19,386 bases of DNA from UBA5314 sp964635975 (GCA_964635975.1 CAZWPO010000037.1:1-19386), one strand, 5' to 3'. Positions 1 to 6,856 are shown, numbered from the stretch's first letter. Made by a program: numbers and translations. Notes: generated by a model not told the origin, from the letters alone.

Positions 1-53
1 GGTTCTTCTGCCTCGCTCTTACGGAGCAATGGCGAGGCAGAAGAACCGTCCCC
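1..53. repeat. GGGGACGG palindrome, copy A (cut by window edge)
   Basis: Positions 1-16 and 32-47 are perfect 16-bp inverted arms around a 15-nt loop (17-31). The right arm is followed by GTCCCC (48-53). In the two complete copies (4932-5023 and 9326-9383) the outer stem is GGGGAC/GTCCCC, so the missing left GGGGAC should lie just before base 1. The element sits about 24 nt beyond the lysS stop codon. It could fold as a hairpin in the lysS 3' UTR, but no U-tract is visible before the window ends, so it is not called a terminator. Confidence 0.75.
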
Positions 54-76
54 ATGCCCCGTCTCCTTGGCACTGC

Positions 77-1558
77 TTATATCTCCCGCGGTCTGAGGGT
101 CGGAAACAATATAACGTCCCGTATTGAAGGTGACCCGGTGATCAGCATAACCAGGCGGTCGATTCCGATCCCCAGTCCTCCAGCGCTGGGCATACCGTAT
201 TCCAATGCATTGAGATAGTCTTCATCCATCATATGGGCTTCCGCATCGCCCCCCTGGCGTTTTTCGACCTGCTTTTGAAAGCGCTGCCGCTGGTCCAGAG
301 GATCATTTAATTCTGAAAAGGCGTTGGCTATTTCTCGCTGCATGATGAAAAGCTCGAACCGGTCAGTGAATTCGGGGTTGTCCCGGTTGCGCTTGGCCAG
401 AGGCGAAATCTCCACCGGGTGCCCGTAAATAAAAGTGGGTTGAACCAGGTGTTGCTCCACGCATTCCTCAAATACTTCGTTTATCACTTCACCCCGGGCA
501 GCCTGCAAATCGACTTCCAGGCCCAGACCTTTTGCTGCTGCACGGGCTTCCTCATCAGTTTTAACATCATTAAAATCTACACCGGTATGCTGCTTGATGG
601 CATCAAGCATGGGAATACGTTCCCAGGGAGTAGTGAAGTCAAGCATCTGCCCCTCAAAATCAAGCTGCAAGCTGCCGTTAACTCTCTGTACCACGCTGGT
701 AATCAGTGCCTCAGTCAAGTCCATCATATCCTGAAAATCAGCGTAAGCCTGATAAATCTCCAGCATGGTAAACTCTGGATTGTGGCGGGTGGAAATTCCT
801 TCATTTCGAAAATTGCGGTTAAGTTCGTAGACTTTTTCCAGGCCACCCACCAGCAGGCGTTTCAGGTATAATTCGGGAGCCACGCGCAAGAATAGCTCCA
901 TATCGAGTGCATTGTGATGGGTTATGAAGGGGCGGGCGGTCGCACCTCCTGGGATGGGCTGCATCATTGGAGTTTCTACTTCTAAAAACCCCGCTTCATC
1001 CAGGTAATTCCTTATCTCCTTAACGATCTGACTTCTTTTTACAAATACCTCTTTCACTTCAGGATTTACTATCAGGTCAACATAGCGCTGCCGGTACCTG
1101 AGCTCAACATCTTTAAGACCGTGCCATTTTTCGGGCAGCGGATGGAGCGATTTTGATAAATAGGTGAGATCACGGACATGGATGCTGATTTCGCCCTTCT
1201 GGGTGCGAAAGACCTCCCCTTCGATCCCCAGTATATCTCCCATATCCATCTTCTTAAACAACTCATACTTGTCCGCTCCCAGGTCATCCTGACGGAAATA
1301 GAGCTGAATACTGCCAGAGTAGTCCTGCAGATTAGCGAAGCCCGCTTTTCCATGCCGGCGCTTTGACATAATGCGCCCAGCTATGCTTACTGCCGTACCC
1401 TCCATATTGTCGAAATCTTCCTTGATAGACTGAGCCATAGCGCTGCGGCAAAAACGACCGCCAAAAGGATCGATGCCCATCTGACTCAGTTCCTGTAATT
1501 TTTCCAATCGAATACGCTTCAGTTCATTTATGTCACCTTGTTCTTCGTGCATGGTCAA
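77..1558 (-). CDS. lysS: Lysyl-tRNA synthetase, class II
   Basis: Charges tRNA-Lys with lysine in the cytoplasm. The 493-residue product has the expected class II layout: an N-terminal OB-fold anticodon-binding domain (about residues 55-135), then the catalytic core with motif 2 (FRNEGISTRHNPEFTMLE, about 250-267) and motif 3 near the C terminus (GGLGIGIDRLVML, about 461-473). Length is normal for bacterial LysRS. The TTG start at 1558 has a GGGAGG ribosome site about 10 nt upstream. An in-frame ATG at 1552 is the alternative, but its spacing from that site (about 16 nt) is too long. It follows greA after 44 nt, and greA-lysS is a frequent pairing in Firmicutes. A possible own promoter overlaps the end of greA (1586-1613). 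Confidence 0.97.
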   Translation of the reverse strand: MTMHEEQGDINELKRIRLEKLQELSQMGIDPFGGRFCRSAMAQSIKEDFDNMEGTAVSIAGRIMSKRRHGKAGFANLQDYSGSIQLYFRQDDLGADKYELFKKMDMGDILGIEGEVFRTQKGEISIHVRDLTYLSKSLHPLPEKWHGLKDVELRYRQRYVDLIVNPEVKEVFVKRSQIVKEIRNYLDEAGFLEVETPMMQPIPGGATARPFITHHNALDMELFLRVAPELYLKRLLVGGLEKVYELNRNFRNEGISTRHNPEFTMLEIYQAYADFQDMMDLTEALITSVVQRVNGSLQLDFEGQMLDFTTPWERIPMLDAIKQHTGVDFNDVKTDEEARAAAKGLGLEVDLQAARGEVINEVFEECVEQHLVQPTFIYGHPVEISPLAKRNRDNPEFTDRFELFIMQREIANAFSELNDPLDQRQRFQKQVEKRQGGDAEAHMMDEDYLNALEYGMPSAGGLGIGIDRLVMLITGSPSIRDVILFPTLRPREI

Positions 1559-1585
1559 TTGCTTAAAACCTCCCGGGTCCCCGAT

Positions 1586-1613
1586 ATAATATCTGTTGGC
1601 TGCTACTTCTCAA
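1586..1613 (-). promoter_or_regulatory. Possible internal promoter for lysS
   Basis: On the minus strand TTGAGA (1613-1608) is separated by 16 nt from TATTAT (1591-1586); each hexamer matches the sigma-A consensus at 5 of 6 positions. The -35 lies over the last codons of greA. Transcription would start near 1579, just upstream of the lysS ribosome site, leaving a very short leader. This is a sequence match only. Confidence 0.3.
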
Positions 1614-2082
1614 CTTTAACAATCTTATATTCGATAAGACCAGCTGGAGCATCAACCGTAACTACGGAATTCACAGTCTTGCCCATCACCTGTTTGCCCA
1701 CCGGCGATTCGTCGGAAATCTTCCCGTCCCGGGCTTTTGATTCAACTGACGAAACCAAAGTTACATGGACTTCACGTCCGCTTTTGACATCCAGCAAAGT
1801 GACCCGAGAGCCCAGGGACACCACATCGGTTCGGATATCCGTATCTTCCATAAGCCGGGCGTTTTTAAGCGTCTTTTCCAGGGTTATGATCCGCCCTTCT
1901 ATAAACGCCTGCTCATTTTTAGCATCTTCATATTCGGAGTTTTCTGAAATATCCCCAAATGCAATGGCCTGTTTGATGCGTTCGGCAACCTCTTCCCGCT
2001 TGACTGACTTTAGATGTTCCAGTTCATTTTCCAGTTTGGCCAGGCCTTCTTTGGTAAGTAATACTTCTTTTTCCTCAGCCAT
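1603..2082 (-). CDS. greA: Transcription elongation factor GreA
   Basis: GreA enters the RNA polymerase secondary channel and stimulates cleavage of backtracked transcripts. The 159-residue product has the N-terminal antiparallel coiled coil (about 1-75) with the acidic tip GDISENSEYEDA, where D44 and E47 match the catalytic acidic pair of the family, followed by the C-terminal FKBP-like domain (about 80-159, with SPVGKQVMGK). The ATG at 2082 is chosen because AAGGAG lies 7-8 nt upstream and MAEEKEVLLT is a typical GreA start. An upstream in-frame start at 2139 would add 19 atypical residues. Expression is probably driven by the consensus promoter at 2361-2389 through a long structured leader. 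Confidence 0.97.
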   Translation of the reverse strand: MAEEKEVLLTKEGLAKLENELEHLKSVKREEVAERIKQAIAFGDISENSEYEDAKNEQAFIEGRIITLEKTLKNARLMEDTDIRTDVVSLGSRVTLLDVKSGREVHVTLVSSVESKARDGKISDESPVGKQVMGKTVNSVVTVDAPAGLIEYKIVKVEK

Positions 2083-2354
2083 GAAATCTCTCCTTACTAT
2101 AAACTTTAAGCATCGGTATAAACTGCAGAACAGTTTCAATACACCGCTGCAACGAGGCGGCGGATCAGAATCCGCCTCCTGTTCTATTAATAAGAGCCCC
2201 AGCGCTTAAATAAGCGAGGGACATCTTTGGCATCGCTTAGCCCCGTTATAAAAGCGAGATAACTCCTGCTTGTGTTAACCTGTCCGGAGTAGTCGAATAT
2301 TGGGTCTTAATGTTCTATTGTACCCTATTATTCCTTCTAGCGACCCTGCTTTCT
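2083..2354 (-). promoter_or_regulatory. Long structured 5' leader of greA
   Basis: This 290-nt gap between greA and the upstream gene begins with a perfect promoter, so most of it should be transcribed as a leader of about 270 nt. Four short arms can pair in succession: CGCTTA (2203-2208), TAAGCGA (2211-2217), TCGCTTA (2233-2239) and AAGCGA (2252-2257). Arms 1-2, 2-3 and 3-4 are complementary, so the helices exclude one another. A 7-bp hairpin with a 4-nt loop lies at 2159-2176, and a 6-bp hairpin near the ribosome site at 2120-2136. A 22-codon ATG ORF (2233 down to 2165) ends inside the 2159-2176 hairpin. I recognise no known riboswitch or T-box, and no terminator U-tract is present. Confidence 0.5.
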
Positions 2355-2360
2355 TAAGGT

Positions 2361-2389
2361 ATTATAAGAAGCTCATAGAGCCTTGTCAA
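2361..2389 (-). promoter_or_regulatory. Perfect consensus sigma-A promoter upstream of greA-lysS
   Basis: On the minus strand TTGACA (2389-2384), a 17-nt spacer (2383-2367) and TATAAT (2366-2361) match the vegetative consensus at all 12 positions. The -35 lies inside the last codons of the upstream gene, whose stop is at 2373-2375. The predicted start near 2354 puts a leader of about 270 nt before the greA ATG. Confidence 0.85.
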
Positions 2390-3281
2390 GGAACTGCTCC
2401 CAGATACCCATTTGGGAACCTAATTCTTCCATAACCGGCAAATCTACCAGCATTTCTTCCCTAACCTTATTTGCTTCTTCATCGGTTTGATAATATCCTG
2501 CTTTTGACAATAAAGTGCATTCCAATAAAGGAGATAAATTATACAAACGCCAACCTAGTCCATTATTTTTCATCTGCCATTCCAGTTCTGGCGCCCATCC
2601 CTGCGAATCATTCGATAAGTCAAAATACGAAGCCCTGGTGAATCTTGCTTGAGGCTCATACTGCATCCCCTGAAAGCCCAATACCAAATCACCCTTTTCC
2701 CAATTATCAGGGTTATAGTAGCTAGTAGATACGGCACAGCCTTTCTCGTACAGAAGCTTATAAGAAAGAACTTCATAATGAGTGGGGTTAAAACTTTGAA
2801 TAGAGACGGGCAGGTAAAACTGGCTGATAGCCTCCAGAAACATTGGAAAGCGCCGGGTAGTTCCGACGACAATAATTTTACTGGCGGCATGGCGCGACAA
2901 AAATCTCCGCGTCAGAACGATGGCCAGGACTTCGACGAAATAATCGCCATATAGCAGGGGCATTCCAAAATCCAGGTGCGATAATTCATGCTTTAAGCGC
3001 CTGTCTACGGCCAGCATTTCCAGACTGAAGTCTCCCGCCAGTTCGCGAGACTGCTCAAACAGGCGCTGCTTCTTTTCATCGTTCAGATGCATCAGATTCC
3101 CCGGTCCCAGGGGCAAGACGATACTGCATATGCGGCTGTCCAGATCGCGCAGTTCAACCAGCCGTGCCACCCGCGGAGGGAAAAAAATCGGGGCTAATCG
3201 ATCCAAAAAATACTTCTGGTAGATCAGTCCCTTTTTATCTTCATATAGAATGTTGAAGAAACCAAAATCAAGGTCAGCCAT
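2373..3281 (-). CDS. Conserved hypothetical protein, partner of the quinate-dehydrogenase-like gene
   Basis: I do not recognise a characterised family for this 302-residue protein. It has no signal peptide, no membrane segment and no cysteine cluster. A hydrophobic strand followed by a glycine turn (KIIVVGTTRRFPMFLEAI, about residues 136-153) and a later strand (GDLVLGFQGMQ) look Rossmann-like, but no clear GxGxxG dinucleotide motif is present. The ATG at 3281 has AAGGAG 6 nt upstream. It overlaps the end of the preceding gene by 8 nt, which implies translational coupling and a shared role with that protein. The greA promoter is embedded in its 3' end. The function is unknown; a role as second subunit or pathway partner is inferred only from the overlap. 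Confidence 0.85.
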   Translation of the reverse strand: MADLDFGFFNILYEDKKGLIYQKYFLDRLAPIFFPPRVARLVELRDLDSRICSIVLPLGPGNLMHLNDEKKQRLFEQSRELAGDFSLEMLAVDRRLKHELSHLDFGMPLLYGDYFVEVLAIVLTRRFLSRHAASKIIVVGTTRRFPMFLEAISQFYLPVSIQSFNPTHYEVLSYKLLYEKGCAVSTSYYNPDNWEKGDLVLGFQGMQYEPQARFTRASYFDLSNDSQGWAPELEWQMKNNGLGWRLYNLSPLLECTLLSKAGYYQTDEEANKVREEMLVDLPVMEELGSQMGIWEQFLDKAL

Positions 3282-4185
3282 CCTCGCTCCTTAAATCAAT
3301 AATGCCGGGCTTCAAATTCAACTCCGATAAAAGCGAGTAATAATCTTCAGGTTTTATATCATCCACCGCCTTGCCCAGAATACTTACCAGCAAAGCCTCT
3401 ATCACATTGGTGCCGAAGGAGCGGCCCCCCATATCCGGCGTGGTAGTAATGACCCGGCTTATTCCGGTCTGTTTGAGCAGTTCTATATCATCGCGGGTAG
3501 TCGTGTTTGTGATAACCACCTGCCCGCTCAATTTTTCAGGCAAATAGCGGCGAATATAGTGAAAATCCCCGGCCAGAATATCTGCTTCATAATAATATTG
3601 CGAATACCTGGGAATTATGACATCCTGCTGGTCCCCGGTGGGATAGAGTTTTTCAAAGGGCATACGCACTACGAAGGGCGCTACCATTCTCCCCACGACC
3701 CGCAGAGCATGCAGGGTATGCAGAGGGATAGGGATCCCCAGCGTATAGATTAGATCTCCCAGGGTAAGGCGCGAACCCGCTTCTTCGAAGGCTTCGGCCA
3801 TGCCGAAGCGGTCGACCGCGCATACCATAAGTACCTTCTTGCCGGTTAGATCCATAACTTCCCTATGAACATCCGTTATGCATTTGCGCTCCAGGGTATT
3901 CTTAATACCGCTGCCATCCACCATGGGAGTTTTACGAGCCTCGGCCAGGAGGCGCTTGGCATCCTTTATCACGTAGCGTTTACCAGCTATATAAATGTAC
4001 AGGTCAATGCCGCCCATGCCGAAGGCGGCTACTTTGCCGTCCAGGTCCCTGATCAACTGCGTGGCCTTATCCCAATTACCGTCGGTCCCTATCCTCTCAA
4101 TCAAAAACTTTTGCCCCATAAAATCTGTTTCAAAAGCATGATCCCTTTTAGAAGAACCGAGGCTGACGCTGACGATGCGTTTCAA
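3274..4185 (-). CDS. Conserved cytoplasmic protein, quinate/shikimate dehydrogenase-like label
   Basis: The 303-residue product matches my memory of a conserved clostridial family that databases label 'quinate 5-dehydrogenase'; I know of no direct biochemical proof for it. Visible conserved-looking blocks are the start VSVSLGSSKRDH, FGMGGIDLYIYI (about 55-66), VDGSGIKNTLER (about 89-100), a central region rich in aromatic residues (PRYSQYYYEADILAGDF) and ITTTPDMGGRSFGTNVIEAL near the C terminus. There is no signal peptide. The TTG start at 4185 is supported by GGGAGG 7-8 nt upstream. It lies 118 nt downstream of an HTH gene and overlaps the next gene by 8 nt. With no other aromatic-pathway gene nearby, the quinate/shikimate label should be treated as weak. 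Confidence 0.8.
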   Translation of the reverse strand: MKRIVSVSLGSSKRDHAFETDFMGQKFLIERIGTDGNWDKATQLIRDLDGKVAAFGMGGIDLYIYIAGKRYVIKDAKRLLAEARKTPMVDGSGIKNTLERKCITDVHREVMDLTGKKVLMVCAVDRFGMAEAFEEAGSRLTLGDLIYTLGIPIPLHTLHALRVVGRMVAPFVVRMPFEKLYPTGDQQDVIIPRYSQYYYEADILAGDFHYIRRYLPEKLSGQVVITNTTTRDDIELLKQTGISRVITTTPDMGGRSFGTNVIEALLVSILGKAVDDIKPEDYYSLLSELNLKPGIIDLRSEDG

Positions 4186-4218
4186 GGTTAAACCCTCCCT
4201 AATAATCGACTGCAGATA

Positions 4219-4258
4219 TTAATGCGCCTTGTTAATGAAATTATTCCCGTTAATGCGC
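4219..4258. repeat. Triple TTAATG motif between HTH gene and its neighbour
   Basis: TTAATGCGC occurs at 4219-4227 and again at 4250-4258, with a shorter TTAATG at 4232-4237 between them. The two full copies are in the same orientation, 31 nt apart, which is close to three helical turns. They lie 34-73 nt upstream of the TTG start of the 3274-4185 gene and downstream of the HTH regulator gene. This spacing is compatible with an operator, but binding is inferred only from position and repetition. Confidence 0.4.
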
Positions 4259-4303
4259 GTACGAAACCCCCGGCACAAGTCAATCAATCCTTCTGCCAGC
4301 CGA

Positions 4304-4834
4304 CTACCGGGCGGCTTTTATGGATTTCATTATTGCCCGTATCTCCTGAGGGTCGACCCACTTATCCTCGGTTATGGGGGATGTTCCTATTTCTATACTG
4401 ATAACCTGGCTGTCTAGCATACCTTCAATGAGCCGCAGGCGCTCATCTGAACCAATGCAGATGACCACTTCGTAAGACCTGATCCGGGCGGTAAGATCCA
4501 TCAACTCGTTCAGCAGTTCCTTGCCGCTGCGCTGGCTTACAAAGTCAAGACGCTCCTTTTCGCTCATGAGAAAGATATGGTCGACGCCCTCTTTGCGCAG
4601 GATTTCTTCTATTTCATCCTTGTTCAAGATGGGAAAGCCTATGCAGGCAACAGACTGGCCTTTTCGTAGTTCTCCCACCCCTTCCAGGCGAGATATCAAG
4701 GTGCGGTCTATATTCAAGCGGGTAGCCACTTCCTGCTGGGAAAAGCCCCTGGATCTCATCAGCAGCACTTTGCGCAGTTTCTTCTCGATCTTCTGCCAAC
4801 TTACGATTTTGTCCTGAATCCTATAAAAATCCAT
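4304..4834 (-). CDS. HTH-domain regulator with C-terminal Rossmann-like domain
   Basis: The 176-residue product carries a helix-turn-helix at about residues 28-52 (RGFSQQEVATRLNIDRTLISRLEG), of the sigma-region-4/Xre-like kind, after a short helical segment. The rest (about 60-176) alternates hydrophobic strands and helices (SVACIGFPI, HIFLMS, EVVICIGSDERL, VISIEIG) and looks like a Rossmann-like domain that may sense a ligand. The ATG at 4834 is preferred because GAGGT lies about 6-7 nt upstream; a GTG at 4864 would add ten residues. It lies just upstream of the 3274-4185 and 2373-3281 pair and could control it through the TTAATG motifs at 4219-4258. Target and ligand are unknown. Confidence 0.8.
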   Translation of the reverse strand: MDFYRIQDKIVSWQKIEKKLRKVLLMRSRGFSQQEVATRLNIDRTLISRLEGVGELRKGQSVACIGFPILNKDEIEEILRKEGVDHIFLMSEKERLDFVSQRSGKELLNELMDLTARIRSYEVVICIGSDERLRLIEGMLDSQVISIEIGTSPITEDKWVDPQEIRAIMKSIKAAR

Positions 4835-4864
4835 AATCAACCTCTTGAGCACAATTTTGTTCAC

Positions 4865-4893
4865 ATTTTATCCCAAGCTCCTGATAAAAGCAA
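4865..4893 (-). promoter_or_regulatory. Possible promoter for the HTH gene
   Basis: On the minus strand TAAAAT (4870-4865) matches the -10 consensus at 5 of 6. TTGCTT (4893-4888), 17 nt upstream, keeps only the TTG of the -35. It directly follows the terminator stem at 4897-4914, where a new transcription unit would be expected to start. The -35 overlaps the U-rich tail of that terminator. Confidence 0.3.
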
Positions 4894-4896
4894 GCA

Positions 4897-4914
4897 GCCC
4901 CGCATCAGCGGGGC
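4897..4914 (-). terminator. Rho-independent terminator after dusB
   Basis: GCCCCGC (4897-4903) and GCGGGGC (4908-4914) form a perfect 7-bp GC stem with a 4-nt loop. On the minus strand the stem is followed by TGCTTGCTTTTATC, a moderately U-rich tail. It lies about 120 nt past the dusB stop, after the large palindrome, and separates the coaX-dusB unit from the HTH gene. Confidence 0.65.
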
Positions 4915-4931
4915 CTCAGACCTTCAGACAA

Positions 4932-5023
4932 GGGACGGGAAGCAATGGGGACGGTCCTTTTGCTTCCTCCCCAGCGGTTTCTAGGAAGCAAAAGGACCGT
5001 CCCCATTGCTTCCATGTCGTCCC
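4932..5023. repeat. GGGGACGG palindrome, copy B (perfect 31-bp arms)
   Basis: Bases 4938-4968 and 4983-5013 are exact reverse complements (31 of 31) around a 14-nt loop. The pairing extends outward through GGGACG (4932-4937) and CGTCCC (5018-5023) after a 4-nt bulge. The arm contains GGGGACGGTCCTTTTGCTTC. It lies between the dusB stop (5035) and the terminator at 4897-4914, so it would fold in the dusB 3' UTR. Perfect arms of this length in non-coding DNA point to a recently formed or maintained mobile repeat rather than an ordinary terminator. Confidence 0.9.
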
Positions 5024-5034
5024 GTGCGAAGACC

Positions 5035-6009
5035 TCATCGAGCTGGATAGGCTTTTTTAACGGACTGAAGCAGTTCTTCCATTTCAACAATGGTTGTTGC
5101 CGAGTTCATTTTCTCCCGCATACGCGCTGACCCGGGCAGGCCTTTGATATACCAGGCCACATGTTTGCGCATCTCCCGAACTCCAGTGTACTCTCCTTTT
5201 AATTCACATACTCGAGCCAGATGCCGGGAGGCGGTGGTCAGCCTTTCTTCCAGGCCGGCGCCTGGCATCTCTTCTCCCTTTTCAACCAGGCTGACACATT
5301 CACTAAAAAGAAACGGGTTCCCCAGCGAGCCGCGGGCAATCATCACCGCATCACAGCCGGTCTCAAACATCATGCGCCCGGCGTCTTCTGCAGTCCGTAT
5401 ATCTCCATTGCCGATAACCGGGATATCTACCCGCTTTTTCAGCTCTTTGATCAGTTTCCATTCAGATTTCCCTGAATAAAACTGCAGACGGCTGCGGGGG
5501 TGCAGGGTAACCGCCGCTGCTCCCTCTTCCTGGGCAATAACGCCCAGTTCCAGGCAGGCTCGGCTCTCATCTTCCCAGCCGCGCCTCATCTTTATGGTAA
5601 CAGGAAGATCTACAGAGCCCGTGACCGTCCGTATGATGGAACGGCAGAGCGGCAGATCCAGCATCAGGGCCGCCCCCTCTCCGTTGCGAACGATTTTGGG
5701 CGTAGGGCAGCCCATATTAATATCGATTATCTTGACCCCTCGCTTCTGCAGCATGCGCGCAGCGCTTCCCATAATTTCAGGATCTGATCCGAAAATCTGA
5801 ACGCTCAAAAGCCCCCTTGCATCATGAGAATCAATCATGCGCAAAGATTTCTCCTGCCCGAAGACCAGCCCTTTGGCGCTGATCATCTCAGTATGTACCA
5901 GGCCGCAACCAAAAGACCAGGCTAGTTCGCGGAAAGCCTGGTCACTTATGCCCGCCATGGGAGCGGCTATGATCCTGTTGGGTATCTCGATAGGACCTAT
6001 TGTAAACAT
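5035..6009 (-). CDS. dusB: tRNA-dihydrouridine synthase, DusB type
   Basis: An FMN- and NADPH-dependent enzyme that reduces specific uridines of tRNA to dihydrouridine. The 324-residue product has the family start (IGPIEIPNRIIAAPMAGISD), the catalytic cysteine in INMGCPTPK (about C101), the FMN-site segments TIKMRRGW and VIGNGDI, and IARGSLGNPF near residue 230, then a helical C-terminal domain. Length and motifs fit the TIGR00737/nifR3-like DusB group. The ATG at 6009 is chosen: GGGG lies about 6 nt upstream, whereas the TTG at 6015 sits too close to any ribosome site. It begins 2 nt after the coaX stop, so the two are almost certainly cotranscribed. A large palindrome and a terminator follow. 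Confidence 0.95.
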   Translation of the reverse strand: MFTIGPIEIPNRIIAAPMAGISDQAFRELAWSFGCGLVHTEMISAKGLVFGQEKSLRMIDSHDARGLLSVQIFGSDPEIMGSAARMLQKRGVKIIDINMGCPTPKIVRNGEGAALMLDLPLCRSIIRTVTGSVDLPVTIKMRRGWEDESRACLELGVIAQEEGAAAVTLHPRSRLQFYSGKSEWKLIKELKKRVDIPVIGNGDIRTAEDAGRMMFETGCDAVMIARGSLGNPFLFSECVSLVEKGEEMPGAGLEERLTTASRHLARVCELKGEYTGVREMRKHVAWYIKGLPGSARMREKMNSATTIVEMEELLQSVKKAYPAR

Positions 6010-6011
6010 GT

Positions 6012-6779
6012 TCAACCCCGGTTCAATTCGTAGATGAGACGCAGGCCATCCAGGGTGAGGAATTCATCAACTACATCGATAGTATCGGTTTCGCGGGCTA
6101 TCACGGCTGCCAATCCGCCGGTAGCCACCACTTTCGGATTCATATCCAGTTCCTTTTTCATACGATTGATGATGCCTTCCACCTGGCCTACAAAACCGTA
6201 CACTATGCCAGCCTGCATGCTGGTAATCGTATTCTTCCCGATCAAGCTGCGCGGTCGTACCAGTTCCACCCTGGGAAGTTTAGCAGCCCTGGCAAACAGC
6301 GCTTCGGTTGATATCTTTATGCCCGGGGCAATAGCTCCTCCCAGATATTCTCCTTTTTCGTTGACTACGCAAAAAGTGGTGGCCGTTCCGAAATCGATTA
6401 TAATCAGGTTCCCCCCGTATTTATGATATGCCGACACGGCGTTTACGACCCGATCAGCTCCAACTTCGCGGGGGTTTTCGTATTTGATGGCCAGGCCGGT
6501 CTTGATGCCGGGGCCTACCAGCAAAGGTTTGCAGGAAAAGTATTTATTGGCCATCCATTCCATTTCCATCATCAGGCTGGGGACAACTGACGAGATAGCT
6601 ACTGCTTCTATTTTCCTTATATCCAGGCCGTCATAATCAAACAGGGATTTGATCAGAACTCCATATTCATCACAGGTCCTCTGGTTGTCGGTTCTTATTC
6701 TCCAGTGCTTGAGTAGATCACTGCCTCTGTAAGCGCCCATGACTATATTAGTGTTTCCCACGTCAAATACAAGAATCAT
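6012..6779 (-). CDS. coaX: Type III pantothenate kinase
   Basis: Catalyses the ATP-dependent phosphorylation of pantothenate, the first step of CoA synthesis; type III enzymes are cytoplasmic members of the ASKHA fold. The 255-residue product has the phosphate-1 motif DVGNTNIVMG (about 6-15), VGADRVVNAV in the pantothenate-binding region, IDFGTATTFCVV (phosphate-2 region) and GGAIAPGI. Length is normal. The ATG at 6779 is preferred because GGAGG lies 8 nt upstream; the TTG at 6785 is too close to it. It supplies the step after the panB-panC-panD products encoded further upstream. It is separated by 77 nt from the P1 hydrolase gene and by 2 nt from dusB. Confidence 0.96.
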   Translation of the reverse strand: MILVFDVGNTNIVMGAYRGSDLLKHWRIRTDNQRTCDEYGVLIKSLFDYDGLDIRKIEAVAISSVVPSLMMEMEWMANKYFSCKPLLVGPGIKTGLAIKYENPREVGADRVVNAVSAYHKYGGNLIIIDFGTATTFCVVNEKGEYLGGAIAPGIKISTEALFARAAKLPRVELVRPRSLIGKNTITSMQAGIVYGFVGQVEGIINRMKKELDMNPKVVATGGLAAVIARETDTIDVVDEFLTLDGLRLIYELNRG

Positions 6780-6814
6780 ATGCAATCCCTCCAGAGCAGC
6801 CTTTCAGCAGGCCT

Positions 6815-6836
6815 GGGCTTATTATAATGCAAGCCC
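6815..6836 (-). promoter_or_regulatory. Small hairpin with TATAAT in the loop, upstream of coaX
   Basis: GGGCTT (6815-6820) and AAGCCC (6831-6836) form a 6-bp stem around a 10-nt loop that carries TATAAT on the minus strand (6826-6821). No -35-like hexamer lies 16-18 nt upstream and no U-tract follows the stem, so neither a promoter nor a terminator can be asserted. Confidence 0.2.
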
Positions 6837-6856
6837 GGTCATTATTCCAGTAAGGC

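Noticed and set aside
419..871. Open frame of 150 codons on the plus strand inside lysS
   Set aside because: It is antisense to a certain gene, has no ribosome site and no family resemblance; the same holds for the other plus-strand frames (for example 1538-2209, 5090-5479, 6034-6426, 17888-18283).
1072..1353. Minus-strand frame of 93 codons within lysS
   Set aside because: It overlaps the lysS coding sequence in another frame and shows no independent support.
2159..2176. 7-bp hairpin upstream of greA as a terminator
   Set aside because: The stem is perfect but no U-rich tail follows on either strand, so it is described only as part of the leader.
2083..2354. T-box or other known riboswitch controlling greA-lysS
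   Set aside because: No T-box consensus (AGGGTGGNACCGCG), specifier-type stem or terminator tail is visible, and no other class is recognisable by eye.
6821..6826. TATAAT as -10 of a coaX promoter
   Set aside because: No -35-like hexamer lies at a suitable distance and the box lies in a hairpin loop; AT-rich chance match is likely.
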